Positions 21,096-32,838 of a stretch of DNA of 64,000 nt are shown piece by piece. The DNA is taken from assembly GCA_009746045.1 (NCBI GenBank), contig RPFO01000026.1, positions 3,531,108 through 3,595,107 on the forward strand. The letters run 5' to 3'. This stretch comes from Mesostigma viride (lineage: Eukaryota > Streptophyta > Mesostigmatophyceae > Mesostigmatales > Mesostigmataceae). How positions within the stretch are numbered: position 1 is the first letter of the stretch; every line of letters starts with the position of its first letter. The notes under the pieces were generated by a model. The model ran no database searches, was not told the DNA's origin, and saw nothing but the letters and a program-made list of their open reading frames with translations. The position numbers and the translations under genes are program-made.

Positions 21096-22830
21096 ACAAT
21101 ATATTCATCATGGGTATTTTCGGTAGCATGGCTCCAGGAACCAGTATCATGTCCCACAGTAATTACACTTGAATGGTACGGACAGCCGCTCGGGCCAAAT
21201 GCCGATCGAATGCTCGAGGAGGGGCGGCGAGTCCAAGGCTTCCCACAGCACGACTCCGCACCTATGGTACAGTACTAGAGGTACGGGATAGAGTGCACGC
21301 CAGATTGTAGGATGGAGGCATCAAGGTGCCATGAAGTAGGGGCCTCAGAAGCCCACAGGGTAAACTGCGTCCGCGGGTAGTATCTTGTTATTGCTATCAT
21401 GTATGGCACTCAGGTGGCTCGGCCAAGGAAACAGCGGATACATGTGCGGCCAAGGAAACGACAGATTCAGGCATGGCCCTGCACGCTTTTGAAATCATTA
21501 TCCCACGAGCAAGCGAACTGCATGTATTGTCCCTAGCGGTAAGGACAGGACTACTGACCTGTAGGCTGACAAACGCTGCGCAGGTATCAGGCAGATCGGG
21601 TTGCAAAAGGTGAGCAGAGGCAGCAGCTTAAGAGTTCTTGTATGCTTCAGAAAACGAGAGGCGCACGGAGAAGCGACGAATGCGAGGGCTGCACGCGCAG
21701 AAGAGAGCCAACCCAGGGATGCAAAGGCCAATCAATTCAAGGAAAAGAGTGAAGGTTGTCAAAGCGAAAGTCAACCGATTTAAGACTGAAGGTTGTTAAC
21801 GCGTAAACAGAACAAGGCAGGAAAAGAATGAAGGTTGCTGACGCTGCAGGTAGGGATAGAAAGCAGCCAACCCAGGGACGCAAAACATTCCAGGAAGCAA
21901 TAACCCTAAACCCTCAAGCAGGAAAAGACCAAAGTATAATATCGAAGTTGCAGGTAGGGACAAAAGCAGTCAACACAGGGAGTCCCCTCAGGAGCTGCAG
22001 ACCCAAGGAGTCCAGCACCCTTCTTTACCGTTTGAAGTTTGTATATAGGGTCTACATTGAAGTTTCTACATAGGGTCTCTAACAAATTGTTTACACCAAT
22101 TGCTTTTTCTTACTCCCTTAATCAGGACTCAGGTGCTTACCTACTCGTGGTGTGGGTGTGTTATGGAATATATAAGATAACACCTATGCAGTATGTTCAA
22201 TCAAACAATAGTAGCAGTTCACGCCTTATGATCAGCTTGCTACAAGGACACTACTTTTACTACTGGCATGCGCTGCCATTGGAACATCAGTGCAATAACC
22301 GCCATTCAAGACCCACGATCCAGTTAGCGGCGCTAGCCCGATAAATACCCATGGCTTCATGAGCACCAAAACTAGCCTAGCGGCAGTGGCGGCGAACCTG
22401 GATGCTCATCCTACCTTTAGGCGCCGCCGAAATGCTGAGTGTCGCTGCTCTCTCGTGTCTTCGCTGCGTTCCAAGTATTCAAACTTTCGCTTGCCACGGC
22501 GCAGTCTGCGAATGGCCGTTCCACTGAGTTCGCGGAAATTGCTATAAATATTACCACCTTGGCATCAGGGGTATGGAAAGCACATGAGCTGTGGTGGGCA
22601 CTGCCCGCGAGGCGCGAGCGTGTTGGCAGCTAAACGAAACGAGGGAGCGTCCGTCATACGTCGTGTCAAATCCAAGATTCTCGTTGTCCTCGGTGTCAAT
22701 GTGCACGACCTTCCCTCGCTTGCCGATCCGGGGTGAGTTGTAAACTCATGAGTTGCAAAAAAAAAATCTAGCCATGCCAGGGCCATGCTTGAGCATGTTC
22801 TCAGTCAGGTAAGCGGGGGTGGAAGCCTGC
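21096..22830. other. unassigned
   Basis: No gene is supported. Several 60-100-codon ORFs exist, but none shows a recognisable motif. An imperfect duplication (CAGGTAGGGAYARAAGCAG, near 21846 and 21949) is present. Confidence 0.35.
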
Positions 22831-22903
22831 CGAAGGTATCTCAGATTTCGGATCTTCCGTGGACTTATTTTTCTTTGCCAATAACTGTTTTTTATGATAT
22901 ACG
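22831..22903 (+). repeat. short dispersed repeat, matches 26385-26462
   Basis: GAAGGTATCTCAG...GTGGACTTATTTT...CTTTGCC-ATAAC...TGTTTTT is shared with 26385-26462 at about 80 percent. This repeat directly follows SINE copy A at the second site. Confidence 0.7.
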
Positions 22904-24825
22904 AAGGCAAAATGAAAAAAGTTAAAACGTTAGCCTCCGACAATCTGGAGCGTACGATGATGGATCCAACGGCCGCGATAAACCCGCTAAGTTAGCGGCT
23001 CGGGTCGTCCGTCCAAAATACTACACATAAACAACCAATACAAAACAAGCAAACTACGGAAAACAAACGGCCTTCGGCCCCAACGGTCACAAATCCAACG
23101 GAAACGACCCGAAATCGATAACACCACCGAAACGACGCAGCCGCAGGCCACGCCGCCGGACGAAAAACAAAGTGACGTGCTCCGCGAGCAATTTGCTGGC
23201 TGGCGATGGCAGGAAACGTACGCTAGAAAATTGGGATGGGGAATGCGCAGCCATGGTTTTCTACGTCAAAATTTTATGTTTGAAGAGCAAGTACGAAATT
23301 TTCTGAGCTGGAGGTGCGTCAACGGAGTGATACCTGCGTGGGAGAGGCCCGCGTCGCTATGGCGACCTGGAAATGGAATGTCGTTGTAGATTTAGGTATT
23401 GTAGTATCATGCTTAATTGCTTTACGTACTGGGTGCCTAGTAAAATCAGTTTGCTGTTCGTGGAAGGCGTGGGGCCGACGAGTTTCTGGTGTCATCATAT
23501 TGGAAAGAACGCTGGATTTTTTGCCACGGGACGTAACTGGCGATGCCGATGGTGAGGCGTACTACCTACCGGGGTACTACCTGCTCTCTTTCTGATGCAT
23601 TTTCATGGTTGCGTTCTTTCCATTTCGCCGAATCCACCTAGTCGCAGCAAAGACATAGCGTAGCGTTGTGTTTTATTTTCTTAGCCGTGCAGGACGCCAT
23701 CTTCATGGTCCTTCAAATGTCCTGTGTGAACGTCCGTTGCCCAAGGATCTGTGATGCTTTTTTCTGGAATATACTGGGCTTGGAAAGCCCCTCTGGATGC
23801 TTGCCTGGTCACGGGTTTGGGGCGTCATTTACATTCATGGTGCTTTCTGCGTAAGCTGACTTGCTTCGCACGTGGATTTTCACTGGACTGAAGAGCGCGT
23901 CTGCTAGCATGTTTACGTGGTGTATAAGGTGATCAATCAACCATTTGTTTATAGAAGGTGTGACAATAGAAGGTGTGTTATATATTTCTTCATCAAGCAT
24001 GCCAAAAGTAATCTCCACTCGCTTACAACCTGAATTTTGCTTTGCTGGGTCTGCTGTGTTTGTGTCTCACTATCCCCTTGGTTGATCGCTATCCCCTTGG
24101 TTGATCAACCAGGTGCTTTTTGGTGGCAGCGGGGCCATATACTCTTCTTGGCGTTTTTCATCCATGGCATGTCAACCAACGCATGCATGCCAGCCCCTAA
24201 ACAAGAAAACACTAAGTCACCAAAGAATGGAATTCAGGGGATGGTCATGAGCAGGGTAACAGCAGCATTAATTATTAAATGGGCATGATGTCAACAGGAA
24301 AACACTAAGTCACGTGAGGAAAGTCTTTTTATGATCCCAAACAGCCTAGACGTGGCCATGTGCCAAATTAATTTGTGTAGTCCGCGCATTTCCGGCGCAA
24401 GTCGCCGGCCGGACCTTGTGACAGTGCCAGAATTATTATTAACATTGCATGACTTTTGTAGGTAGAAAAATGTCTGTGGAGACGCTGTGCGTCGCGCTTA
24501 AATATTTTAATATAATTTTAATGAAAAGTTTGAAATGTTTCGTAAACCTTACCTAAGCTTAGCCGCTAGGCGGCTAAGCTTAGCCAAACCACATGTGCAC
24601 ATCGATATAGTCTCAAAAAAAAAAAATCTCATTGGCGGTTTGGTGAAGGTTTGGTACCCACGTGACGCAGTCTACGTGATAGTAATTATCAGGAGGGGTG
24701 GCATCCAGCCAAGGGTCCGCGGTCACAAAAACCACCACCGCCGGACAAGAATGCTCTTCTCTCCCGCCCGATTACTCTCCCACCGATGTACGACCGTCAG
24801 ATGTGTGAATCCAACGGACCGACGG
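22904..24825. other. unassigned; ATCCCCTTGGTTGATC duplication
   Basis: No gene is supported. CTATCCCCTTGGTTGATC occurs twice in direct tandem at about 24070-24105. TAAGCTTAGCCGC-TAGGCGGCTAAGCTTA at about 24554-24583 is a 13-base-arm palindrome. At 24640-24690, TTTGGTACCCACGTGACGCAG and CTACGTGATAGTAATTAT recur at 26470-26520. Confidence 0.4.
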
Positions 24826-24970
24826 ACAGGTACAACCGAAAACCGCAAAGAGTTATCCGAAAACCGCAAAGAGTTATCCGAAAACCGCAAAGAGTTATCC
24901 GAAAACCGCAAAGAGTTATCCGAAAAACCGCAAAGAGTTATCCGAAAAACCGCAAAGAGTTATCCGAAAG
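24826..24970. repeat. 21/22-bp tandem repeat, about six copies
   Basis: The unit CCGAAAACCGCAAAGAGTTAT is repeated; the last copies have five A instead of four in the A run. Short ORFs reading ENRKELS are artefacts of the repeat. Confidence 0.9.
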
Positions 24971-26238
24971 TGAACCCGCATAGACATACCGTATAGATGG
25001 ATCCGACAAGTAGTGGTAGCCGAAAAACCGCTTAGTGGTAGCCGAATAGCCCAGTCCAGTGGCCCGACAGGCGACATGCTGCATGCTGCATGCTGTCGAA
25101 TCGCCTGTAGTACCGCACATGCTACATGGACCTTGCTGCGGCGCGCCAGGAGGATTTGGAGCCGTCGGATGGGGAGGAGGTGCCCCAACGCAAGGGGCGA
25201 CGAGAAAACGGGAATAAATAGGGCGCACACCGTAGGTTGTGTAGGTGATGTTGTCGGGCGTAATGTACGAGAACTACTGGTCTTGAAATAAAATGCGTCC
25301 TGGGAGGCCGCCGGCCGGACTGGTCCACTCTGTACATTTAGTGTTTGCTAGCGTCCGCGTTCCTCCGGCAGGCTGCCGGCCGGGCTGGTCCATATTTTTC
25401 ATTTTTGTGGTCGACTTTAAATGTTTGCTAGCATCCCAAACGTTAAGTCCCTGTCAAATATAACCTTAATAAAAACCTTTGTGCACATCGATCGCCCGAT
25501 AACGCAGTCCAAAAGCAACCAAATATCGTTTGGCCGGGCCCGCGGTCCAACCATGACGCGTGGACCGCAACCGGCACCCAACGCTGCTGGTACCACGGTA
25601 GCGTCCAGGACCATGGTACCCGCCGGCCGCCGCCGGCAAGCCCGAGAGCCGGTACCATGGTTACCCCCTCGGACTCCTATTTGCGGTAACAATCCCTACT
25701 ACACACTAAACTGAACTTTCTAAGACTATTCTGCTCTCTCCGTACTCCATTATTCTGCCACGTGGCAACAACCCTAAAAACAAACCCACAATCCCACATG
25801 ATGCACACGCCTGACGCACACATGATGCACATGATGACGTGGCATGCGCCTGATGGTTCAAGTGACTTCGCACGTGGCGGCCAGGAAAATCCACGTGGCA
25901 GGCACAGGTACCGTACCTACAACATTATCCACGTGGCATACTTCTACTGGTCCATAGGCTACCACGGTCCTGAGCCAACCCGGCGTGACGTACAGCCCTA
26001 GTCTTACATTTAACACGTGGCAGATTTCTACTGGCCTGTAGTAAACCACGGTTCTGATCACCCAGGGCCCACGAACCGCCACCGGCAAGTTTTTGACCCT
26101 CAAACCCCGCGGTTAACCATGGGCCCCGCGAAAATCCACCACCGTCGGCCCCTGGGACAACCCTCTCCGGTACCGCGGTTCCAGGAAATTTTGCCTGGGC
26201 ATGCCACCCCTCCTGTAATTATCTATATTATTAATTAA
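24971..26238. other. unassigned, with CACGTGG boxes
   Basis: No gene seen. The core CACGTGG occurs repeatedly between 25758 and 26030 at irregular spacing, typically followed by CA. These resemble plant G-box cores, but the regularity may simply reflect a degenerate repeat. Confidence 0.35.
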
Positions 26239-26383
26239 TTAGGTAGTTGACTCCCACGCCGCTAATTAATTAAGTTGTCGGTCTAGTCGCGAAATCCGAT
26301 CATGCAAGAGCTCCTGTGTTCGAATCCAGTATCGTACCAAGAAATCTCGTTGTCCAGTGTCCAGTAGGGTTGGCAAAATCACT
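26239..26383 (+). mobile_element. tRNA-derived SINE, copy A
   Basis: Contains GGTCTAGTCGCG, close to the A box of tRNA-Pro (TGGTCTAGTGG), and 35-40 bases later TGTTCGAATCC, a B-box match; GCAAGAG precedes the B box as in a tRNA anticodon/variable region. About 80 percent identical to copy B. The segment after the B box (GTCCAGTAGGGTTGGCAAAATCACT) is shared, so the repeat is longer than a tRNA. Confidence 0.55.
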
Positions 26384-26532
26384 CCGAAGGTATCTCAGTT
26401 TTTGGATAAGTCTTACGTGGACTTATTTTGCTTTGCCGATAACAGCTGTTTTTAATGATATTATTGTTGGTTTGGTGAAGGTTGGTACCCACGTGACGCA
26501 GTCTACGTGATAGTAATTATTATTAATTAGTT

Positions 26533-26675
26533 GGGTAGTTCACTCCCACGCCGCTAATTAATTAAGTAGTTGGTCTAGTCGCGAAATCCCATTATGCAAG
26601 AGGTCCTGTGTTCGAATCCAGTATCGTACGAACAAATCTCGCTGTCCAGTGTCCAGTAGGGTTGGCAAAATCACT
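26533..26675 (+). mobile_element. tRNA-derived SINE, copy B
   Basis: TTGGTCTAGTCGCG (A-box-like), GCAAGAGGTCCTGTGTTCGAATCC (tRNA-like arm with B box), then the same tail as copy A. Internal RNA polymerase III promoters of this type drive SINE transcription. The T-stem is degenerate, so this is not a functional tRNA gene. Confidence 0.55.
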
Positions 26676-27655
26676 ATCTCCCTACATATGAAAGACCATG
26701 TAAAAGATACATGTAAAGAAGATGTATATAACACTATACTCATACTATATTCTGTATTTAGTGGTGTATATCGGGGCCAAAATACCATGACTACCATTAT
26801 ATGACACGTGTCACCATGCCACAGGCCACTCGCCTCGATCGCCTGTCTCCGGCCATCTCGCGGCCACTCGGCCACTAGCGCCCTGCGACTGGCGCTGCCA
26901 CCTAGCGCCTGGTGCCTGGTGTTTTGGCGCGGCGCTTACCACATACTGTATAACTACTGGACTGGGGTATATATACTGGGGTCGTTGGGACCTCATCCAG
27001 TGTATTTGACCAACCTTACTGTATAGTGTCCAGTGTCCTGCACGACCTTATCACTACAATACGGTTCGTAGGAGACGCGAAATGAGTGAGAATGTTACCC
27101 GAGCGGTAACGAGGATTCGCACCGTTGATTTTAACATATGTTTCTTTTTTTGCGCCATTTGGCGAGCATCGACTGGAGCCTGAACCTAGCGGGGGGAATC
27201 GTGCGGGGGAATCTTGCGGGGGAATCTTGCGGGGAAAAATTCCGAACGTGAATTTAGCGAAGTCCTACTACATTTTGCTTGGGTACACGGTACTACAGTT
27301 TCGTCACTGAAAATTTTCTGTAGTTGCGTTGGTGTTTCGTACGTTCCGCTGAAATTTTCGTGATCAGTGCCCAGATCACAATTTGATCCGGGCGCAAAAT
27401 GATTGGCTGTACGGTACGAACCAAAAACGAAATTTTAGTAAATAAGTTCCGCAGCGCTTGCTGAATTTGCCCCGGAAGCCCGGGGGCACTTTCCCCGCTG
27501 AAAAAGGTGTCCGCGGAAGCGTATTGTAGTGATCTCGCTTGAGTGGGAAACTGGGAATCAAAAACAACAACAGTTAGTCAACAAACCGTCGCTTGCGTGT
27601 CACCAAGGCCAACATTCGTGGCCTAGTGGAAAGTCGGTGTGGTGTGGCAGTCCTG
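26676..27655. other. unassigned
   Basis: No gene supported. GGGGGAATC is repeated three times near 27195-27230. TATATATACTGGGG near 26970 is a fragment without further context. Confidence 0.35.
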
Positions 27656-27965
27656 TGGCTCTGGCAACTACCCGTTGTCTCACTACCGTGAGACAACGGC
27701 GCGCTGGGAACTTATATCTGTCTCACCGAGTGAGACAACGGCTAGCTGGGAACTAATATCTGTCTCACCGAGTGAGACAACGGCGCGCTGGGAACTTCTA
27801 TCTGTCTCACTTGAGTGAGACGACGGCGAGCTGGGAACTACCCGTTGTTTCACTCGAGGGAGACAACGACGCGCTGGGAACTAATATCTGTCTCACTAGA
27901 GTATGACAACGAAGCGCTGGGAACTACCCGTTGTCTCACTCGAGGGAGACAACGGCGGGCTGCTA
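27656..27965 (+). repeat. hairpin satellite H, array 1
   Basis: About seven units of roughly 43 bases. Each has GCGCTGGGAACTA then a palindrome, TGTCTCACTCGAGTGAGACA or variants, then AACG. Units alternate between an ATATCTGTCTCAC and an ACCCGTTGTCTCAC left arm. The same satellite lies in the opposite orientation at 33995-34560. Confidence 0.9.
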
Positions 27966-29400
27966 ATGCTGACGCCCAGGGAAAATGGGAAAACAAAGGC
28001 GATTCATCTTCAAATAATGGCCGTGAGCGGTGCCATTGCATGCCGGTGGCAACTTCATGCCTAGAGTCTGAAAAGAATGCGAACTTCGATTTCGGCGCAG
28101 AAAGAGGGACAGTGCGGTGTGCTTTCAGGGTGCTTTGTACAATGTCGATAGGTGTATCGTTAGAAGCCTGCCATCGAGGCCGGTTTGAATGGAAGACAGT
28201 GACATGCATTGAGGTATCTGATTACCGGCGCCGCAAAATTCACGTGCATGGTTCTTTGCATATCTCTTAAAGTACTTCGCGTCAGATGTAGCGATGTCAA
28301 TTAGAATCTGCTGCAGTAGCATGGCAGTAGCCTTGCTGGCACAACATCATCGTTACTGACTTGTTTGCAAGACGTAGCTCCTAAGGCAATAAAATGGGTA
28401 ACTTCATGGAACGGCAGCCATGACAGGTAAGTGCGAAATAGACTTGCATTACTGCTTTCATTGAAGAGCGCTATGTCAACCGTTAAGGTTGTAGCTTGCG
28501 GTAACCCTCTGCTGCCGTGGGGAGCTTCATTCCTGATTTTAACCCTCATGACGGTGGTTTTGTCGGTACTAGGGTTGTGCCTACCTAGCTGCATCTTTAA
28601 TCTACTCAGTTAAGGTAGCATGACTCTTGTGTCCACGGTTACTCCTATGCACCTCTTTGCGGCCCCACGTTCAACTTCCACTACTTACTACTACACACAT
28701 CCTCTCGTGTATCTTGTTCTAGACTGAGGTCAATGCTCTCACCAGCGTATGCCAATGGCACTAAATGATCTACTAGGTTGTTTGACAAGCTCAAGCACCG
28801 CAACCACTTCAAGACTGGTAAATATTATGGCAGTATAATGTTTGTCATGTCAGCGGTGTTTTGGTATGTGCAATCTGCACTACTTATTATTCAACGGCAT
28901 GTTGGAAGTTTCTTGTTGTAAGTTACCATGCTTCCCCCCTAATTACACATATGAATGAGACAACATGTGTCAATTCTTTTCTTCAGGAGATGGTGAACAC
29001 CGCCAATGCAGAATGGGTCCACGCTAACGATCGCTAGCATTGTGGGGAGGGAAGAACCCTCAGGCTCCGGGAGAGACCTTTATACTCTCCCAAACCAGCG
29101 CCTCCTAAATGAGTTCCATGCCTATCTGTGGCTGGCCTTTCGACCACAGGGAAGCTCTACTGTGCATCTGCTGCTTCAAGGCTTTATTGCACCCACAGCA
29201 CTTGCTAGACTCCCCTAGTGAGCACATGTGGCCTGCCTTGAACCCGTGGCCTGCCTTTCAGGCAATGAGAGAAGGGAGTGTACTTTGCCCTCCTCAGTTG
29301 ATGTGCATGATCCAGTTAGTTATAGAGTTATCTGGCCTGCCTTAGGATTAGTTAGTATAGTCTCTAGATAGATAGCATAGAACCGGTAGGACTGCTTGCC
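27966..29400. other. unassigned
   Basis: No recognisable gene. Several 60-150-codon ORFs lack motifs. The beginning (CCCAGGGAAAATGGGAAAAC) resembles the reverse complement of the flank of array 2 near 33950. Confidence 0.35.
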
Positions 29401-29404
29401 CGCA

Positions 29405-30254
29405 TCCCTCCCTCCCTCCCTCCCTCCCTCCCTCCCTCCCTCCCTCCCTCCCTCCCTCCCTCCCTCCCTCCCTCCCTCCTCCCTCCCTCCCTCCCTCCTC
29501 CCTCCCTCCCTCCCTCCCTCCCTCCCTCCCCTCCCTCCCTCCCTCCTCCTCCCTCCCTCCCTCCCTCCCTCCCTCCCTCCCTCCCTCCCTCCCTCCTCCC
29601 TCCCTCCTCCCTCCCTCCCTCCCTCCCTCCCTCCCTCCTCCCTCCCTCCCTCCCTCCCTCCCTCCCTCCCTCCCTCCCTCCCTCCCTCCCTCCCTCCCTC
29701 CCTCCCTCCCTCCCTCCTCCCTCCCTCCCTCCCTCCCTCCCTCCCTCCCTCCCTCCCTCCCTCCCTCCTCCCTCCCTCCCTCCCTCCCTCCTCCCTCCCT
29801 CCCTCCCTCCCTCCCTCCTCCCTCCCTCCCTCCCTCCCTCCCTCCCTCCCTCCCTCCCTCCCTCCCTCCCTCCCTCCCTCCCTCCCTCCCTCCCTCCCTC
29901 CTCCCTCCTCCCTCCCTCCCTCCCTCCCTCCCTCCCTCCCTCCCTCCCTCCCTCCCTCCCTCCCTCCCTCCCTCCCTCCCTCCCTCCCTCCCTCCCTCCC
30001 TCCCTCCCTCCCTCCCTCCCTCCCTCCCTCCCTCCTCCTCCCTCCTCCCTCCCTCCCTCCCTCCCTCCCTCCCTCCCTCCCTCCCTCCCTCCCTCCCTCC
30101 CTCCCTCCCTCCCTCCCTCCCTCCCTCCCTCCCTCCCTCCCTCCCTCCCTCCCTCCCTCCCTCCTCCCTCCCTCCCTCCCTCCCTCCCTCCCTCCCTCCC
30201 TCCCTCCCTCCTCCCTCCCTCCCTCCCTCCCTCCCTCCCTCCCTCCCTCCCTCC
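29405..30254. repeat. 850-nt (CCCT)n polypyrimidine microsatellite
   Basis: Almost uninterrupted CCCT tetranucleotides with scattered CCT and CCCCT slips; there are no purines on the plus strand across about 850 bases. ORFs of up to 372 codons on either strand (PPSL / GREG repeats) are artefacts. Confidence 0.98.
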
Positions 30255-31219
30255 ATCTCACGTGACGCATCCACACAGACTTATGCTCACGTGACGATCC
30301 ATCCATCAGCACGACCCCAACGGGATTAATTTTATTAATATATGTGATAATTGTTGTCTCCTTGATAAGTGATAGTTGCAAAGATAGTTGGAGATTGGAG
30401 TTGCTTTTATTGTTGCCAGTGTCTGAGTGTGGAGACACAATACAATGCGCCAGCCTAAATTAATTTAATTTCATTTATAATTAATTGTACATGCAGTCCC
30501 GTTGGGGAGCACCCTTGAAGATGCCTACGGTTCTAACGGGTACTCGTATAGGGGGCAGGGCAGTTCGCATCCATGCAGCAGGTGATGCGCATCTTTCCTA
30601 CTGCATGGGGGAGGCTTGTTGTTGGCCTACACTAGATCAACCGGATGCCATGCTTGCGGCCGGTAGATTAGCAAGGCCAGGCCGCCTCCTCCATCATCCT
30701 AAGGGTTAAATTAACGCAGCTCAGCTCCCCAACGGGACTGCGTGACTAATCAGTAATGACCACAATTTGAGCATGCTCAGTGCTTTGAGGCACATGCTTG
30801 ATTGAAAAAATGCATCGGAACCACAATGGGCCTGCGCTGACCAGTTGTCTCATTGATGTTCATGACTATATCAAAGAGACAACCAGCTACAATTGCGCGC
30901 ATATCATTAATAAATAAAAGGAAACATCACCACGTGACATTTGCAGCTTGCGCCCAATTCTGTAATTAATTAGTCTTGTGTCCCCATTGGGGGACCACGG
31001 AGCACTGAATTCCCTGCGAGTGGACGTCATGCAAGCTAGCTAGTCGAGAGCGGCCTCCCTCCTCCTTGTGTTTGATTATAAAAGGAACCATCATAGTATT
31101 GATCATAGTATTGGTACCCATGTCCTAGCTCTTGTATAGCCATGATGATCTTCCTCCCCCGTGCCAGGATCCCCCCCCTTAGGCGGGTTGAACCTGAGAC
31201 AGCATGGTGGTGCGGGTGC
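30255..31219. other. unassigned; contains a TIR-like motif
   Basis: ACTTATGCTCACGTGACG at about 30280-30297 matches the terminal inverted repeats of the 14.3-15.4 kb element, with a second CACGTGACG 25-30 bases before it. No gene was identified in the rest. A CCCGTTGGGGAGC block near 30497 resembles the CTCCCAACGGAG repeat at 31918. Confidence 0.4.
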
Positions 31220-31224
31220 CCTGG

Positions 31225-31812
31225 TGTTACGTCCCAGCCCAGACACACCTAGCCTGAGCTACGTAGCGAAAGACCCTCGATCCTTGCCGGAATTAGGAAT
31301 AATTCAAGGTAGCATAATGTAGGTTGCGCTTCACGACGTGAGTCGTGAGATATCTGGCATCACGGCTTGATACCAAGCTAAGTTGTACACACTTATAATG
31401 GCTAGCAAGACCAATTACAAATGGATAATTGCCCCGGGCTCAATGTGTAGGCGTATTCGCACTTATCATTCATCAAACCAAGAGGACGAGACTCTCGTCC
31501 TCGGACTAATTTAACCTAGGTTGGTTGCGGCGCAGATACAACGCCAAATCCCACCGGACAATCCAAGTCACTCATTCCGCGTAGGATCCGGGCCGACATC
31601 GACCCCCAACTACAGGATCCACGCCTAGAACTATAGACAGACCCAGAACTGGCGCGGCGCCACGGCTCCGGCCCCTAAAAGGTCAACCTAGGACCAAAAT
31701 AACTAGTCCAATTCACACAATAGTCAATATTCATACAACCCAGTACAACGGCCACAAGGCCTTAGTAATTTATTCCATTGTTACGTCCGACTAAAAGGGC
31801 CGGGACGTAACA
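31225..31812 (-). repeat. solo LTR-B with CCTGG target duplication
   Basis: A complete 588-bp LTR: TGTTACGTCCC at one end, GGGACGTAACA at the other, flanked on both sides by CCTGG (31220-31224 and 31813-31817). Read on the minus strand it matches the LTR at 8266-11384 outside the latter's insertion. A solo LTR with target duplication is the product of recombination between the LTRs of an integrated element. Confidence 0.9.
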
Positions 31813-31817
31813 CCTGG

Positions 31818-32039
31818 TGCACCTAGAGCACGGGTAGCTTACATTCCCACCCTTGCATGAAGTAGCCTAGGATGTATTAAAAGCCATATGCCCCTTCTCA
31901 GGGATATGTGCTACATTGACTCCCAACGGAGTGATGTTGACAATTAATTGGTACCCACGTGCAACACAGTCACATGCTTATTATAACTAATCATGCACAC
32001 ATCATGTCACGAACTACGTACAGATCGATGTTGCTGGAG
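31818..32039. repeat. dispersed repeat shared with 17525-17680
   Basis: GTGCACCTAG, TGCCCCTTCTCAGGG, ATATGTGCTACAT and CTCCCAACGGAG appear in the same order as at 17525-17680, and the last two again at 32290-32330. No coding content. Confidence 0.55.
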
Positions 32040-32180
32040 GACCTACTGGTCCCAGCCCAGTTTGAATACCGCATCCACTCTCTCTCCCTTCTCTGGACTG
32101 CCATGCAGAACAAGACGCGGTGGAAGAGGATTGTCAAGGCTCACACGCCCGACCCTGTGGGCAAACCACCTCCCCCCAAT
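32040..32180 (+). pseudogene. LINE ORF2 3' tail fragment
   Basis: Translates as LSLLWTAMQNKTRWKRIVKA and then TPDPVGKPP before a TAG. This parallels the tail of the LINE fragment at 14.4 kb (W..M..K.RW...V...TP.PVG.P). Only the last 45 or so codons are present. Confidence 0.5.
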
Positions 32181-32785
32181 TAGCGGAGGAGGCGTTTTGA
32201 TGAGTAGGGTAGTTAGGATTTTTCTAGACTAGCTAGATTAGAGTTAGGTTAGTTCCATTACGCGGCTCCTTCCATCCCACCCCACCATCAAGGAATATGT
32301 GCTACCTGATCTCCCAACGGAGGCATGTTATAATTTAATGCACACATCTAGACAAGTGAGGCAATCAATAGATATACATGTCAAGAAAACGCGGACAAGA
32401 TAACGGCAGGCTCGAGCTACCATGGTCCGGATTCTTACGATTTCAGGCCTGCGCTGGTTGTCTCCTTTATGTCAGCACCTTCCTGAGGGCTTCGCTCCTG
32501 TTTTCTCCCCACGGGCCCCGCGGCCCGTTGCTAGCCAGGGTAGAAGTCCGCAGGTGGAGGTTATTGCCCCTGAGGATTGCCGCTGCACTAACGCCTCGTT
32601 TGCCATTACAGTAGAGCTAGGACAGCTCACATGTATGAGGATTATATCCCCATCTAGTGACAATTAATGGTTGGGGCATGATGCACACGATATTTGTCCG
32701 TTTGTTTACACTTTTGTGTAATTATTTTTCTAATGAGATTAGCGTAGTACTACGTGGCATGCTTATGCGCATGACACGCAAGTAC
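32181..32785. other. unassigned
   Basis: No gene supported. A GC-richer stretch at 32400-32600 gives short ORFs in two frames without motifs. Confidence 0.35.
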
Positions 32786-32787
32786 TG

Positions 32788-32838
<51 letters not shown>

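Noticed and set aside
20811-21278. 155-codon ORF rich in CPHTQPAPT
   Set aside because: A 17-base minisatellite gives the same peptide in all three frames.
24826-24970. CRISPR-like direct repeats
   Set aside because: The units are contiguous tandem copies of 21-22 bases with no unique spacers, and the DNA is eukaryotic.
26285-26340. Functional tRNA gene
   Set aside because: A and B boxes are present, but acceptor and T stems do not pair, so it was called a SINE instead.
27656-27965. CRISPR array of palindromic repeats
   Set aside because: The intervals between palindromes are themselves repeated, so there are no spacers; it is a satellite.
29320-30438. ORFs of up to 372 codons reading GREG or PPSL
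   Set aside because: They are translations of the (CCCT)n simple repeat on both strands.
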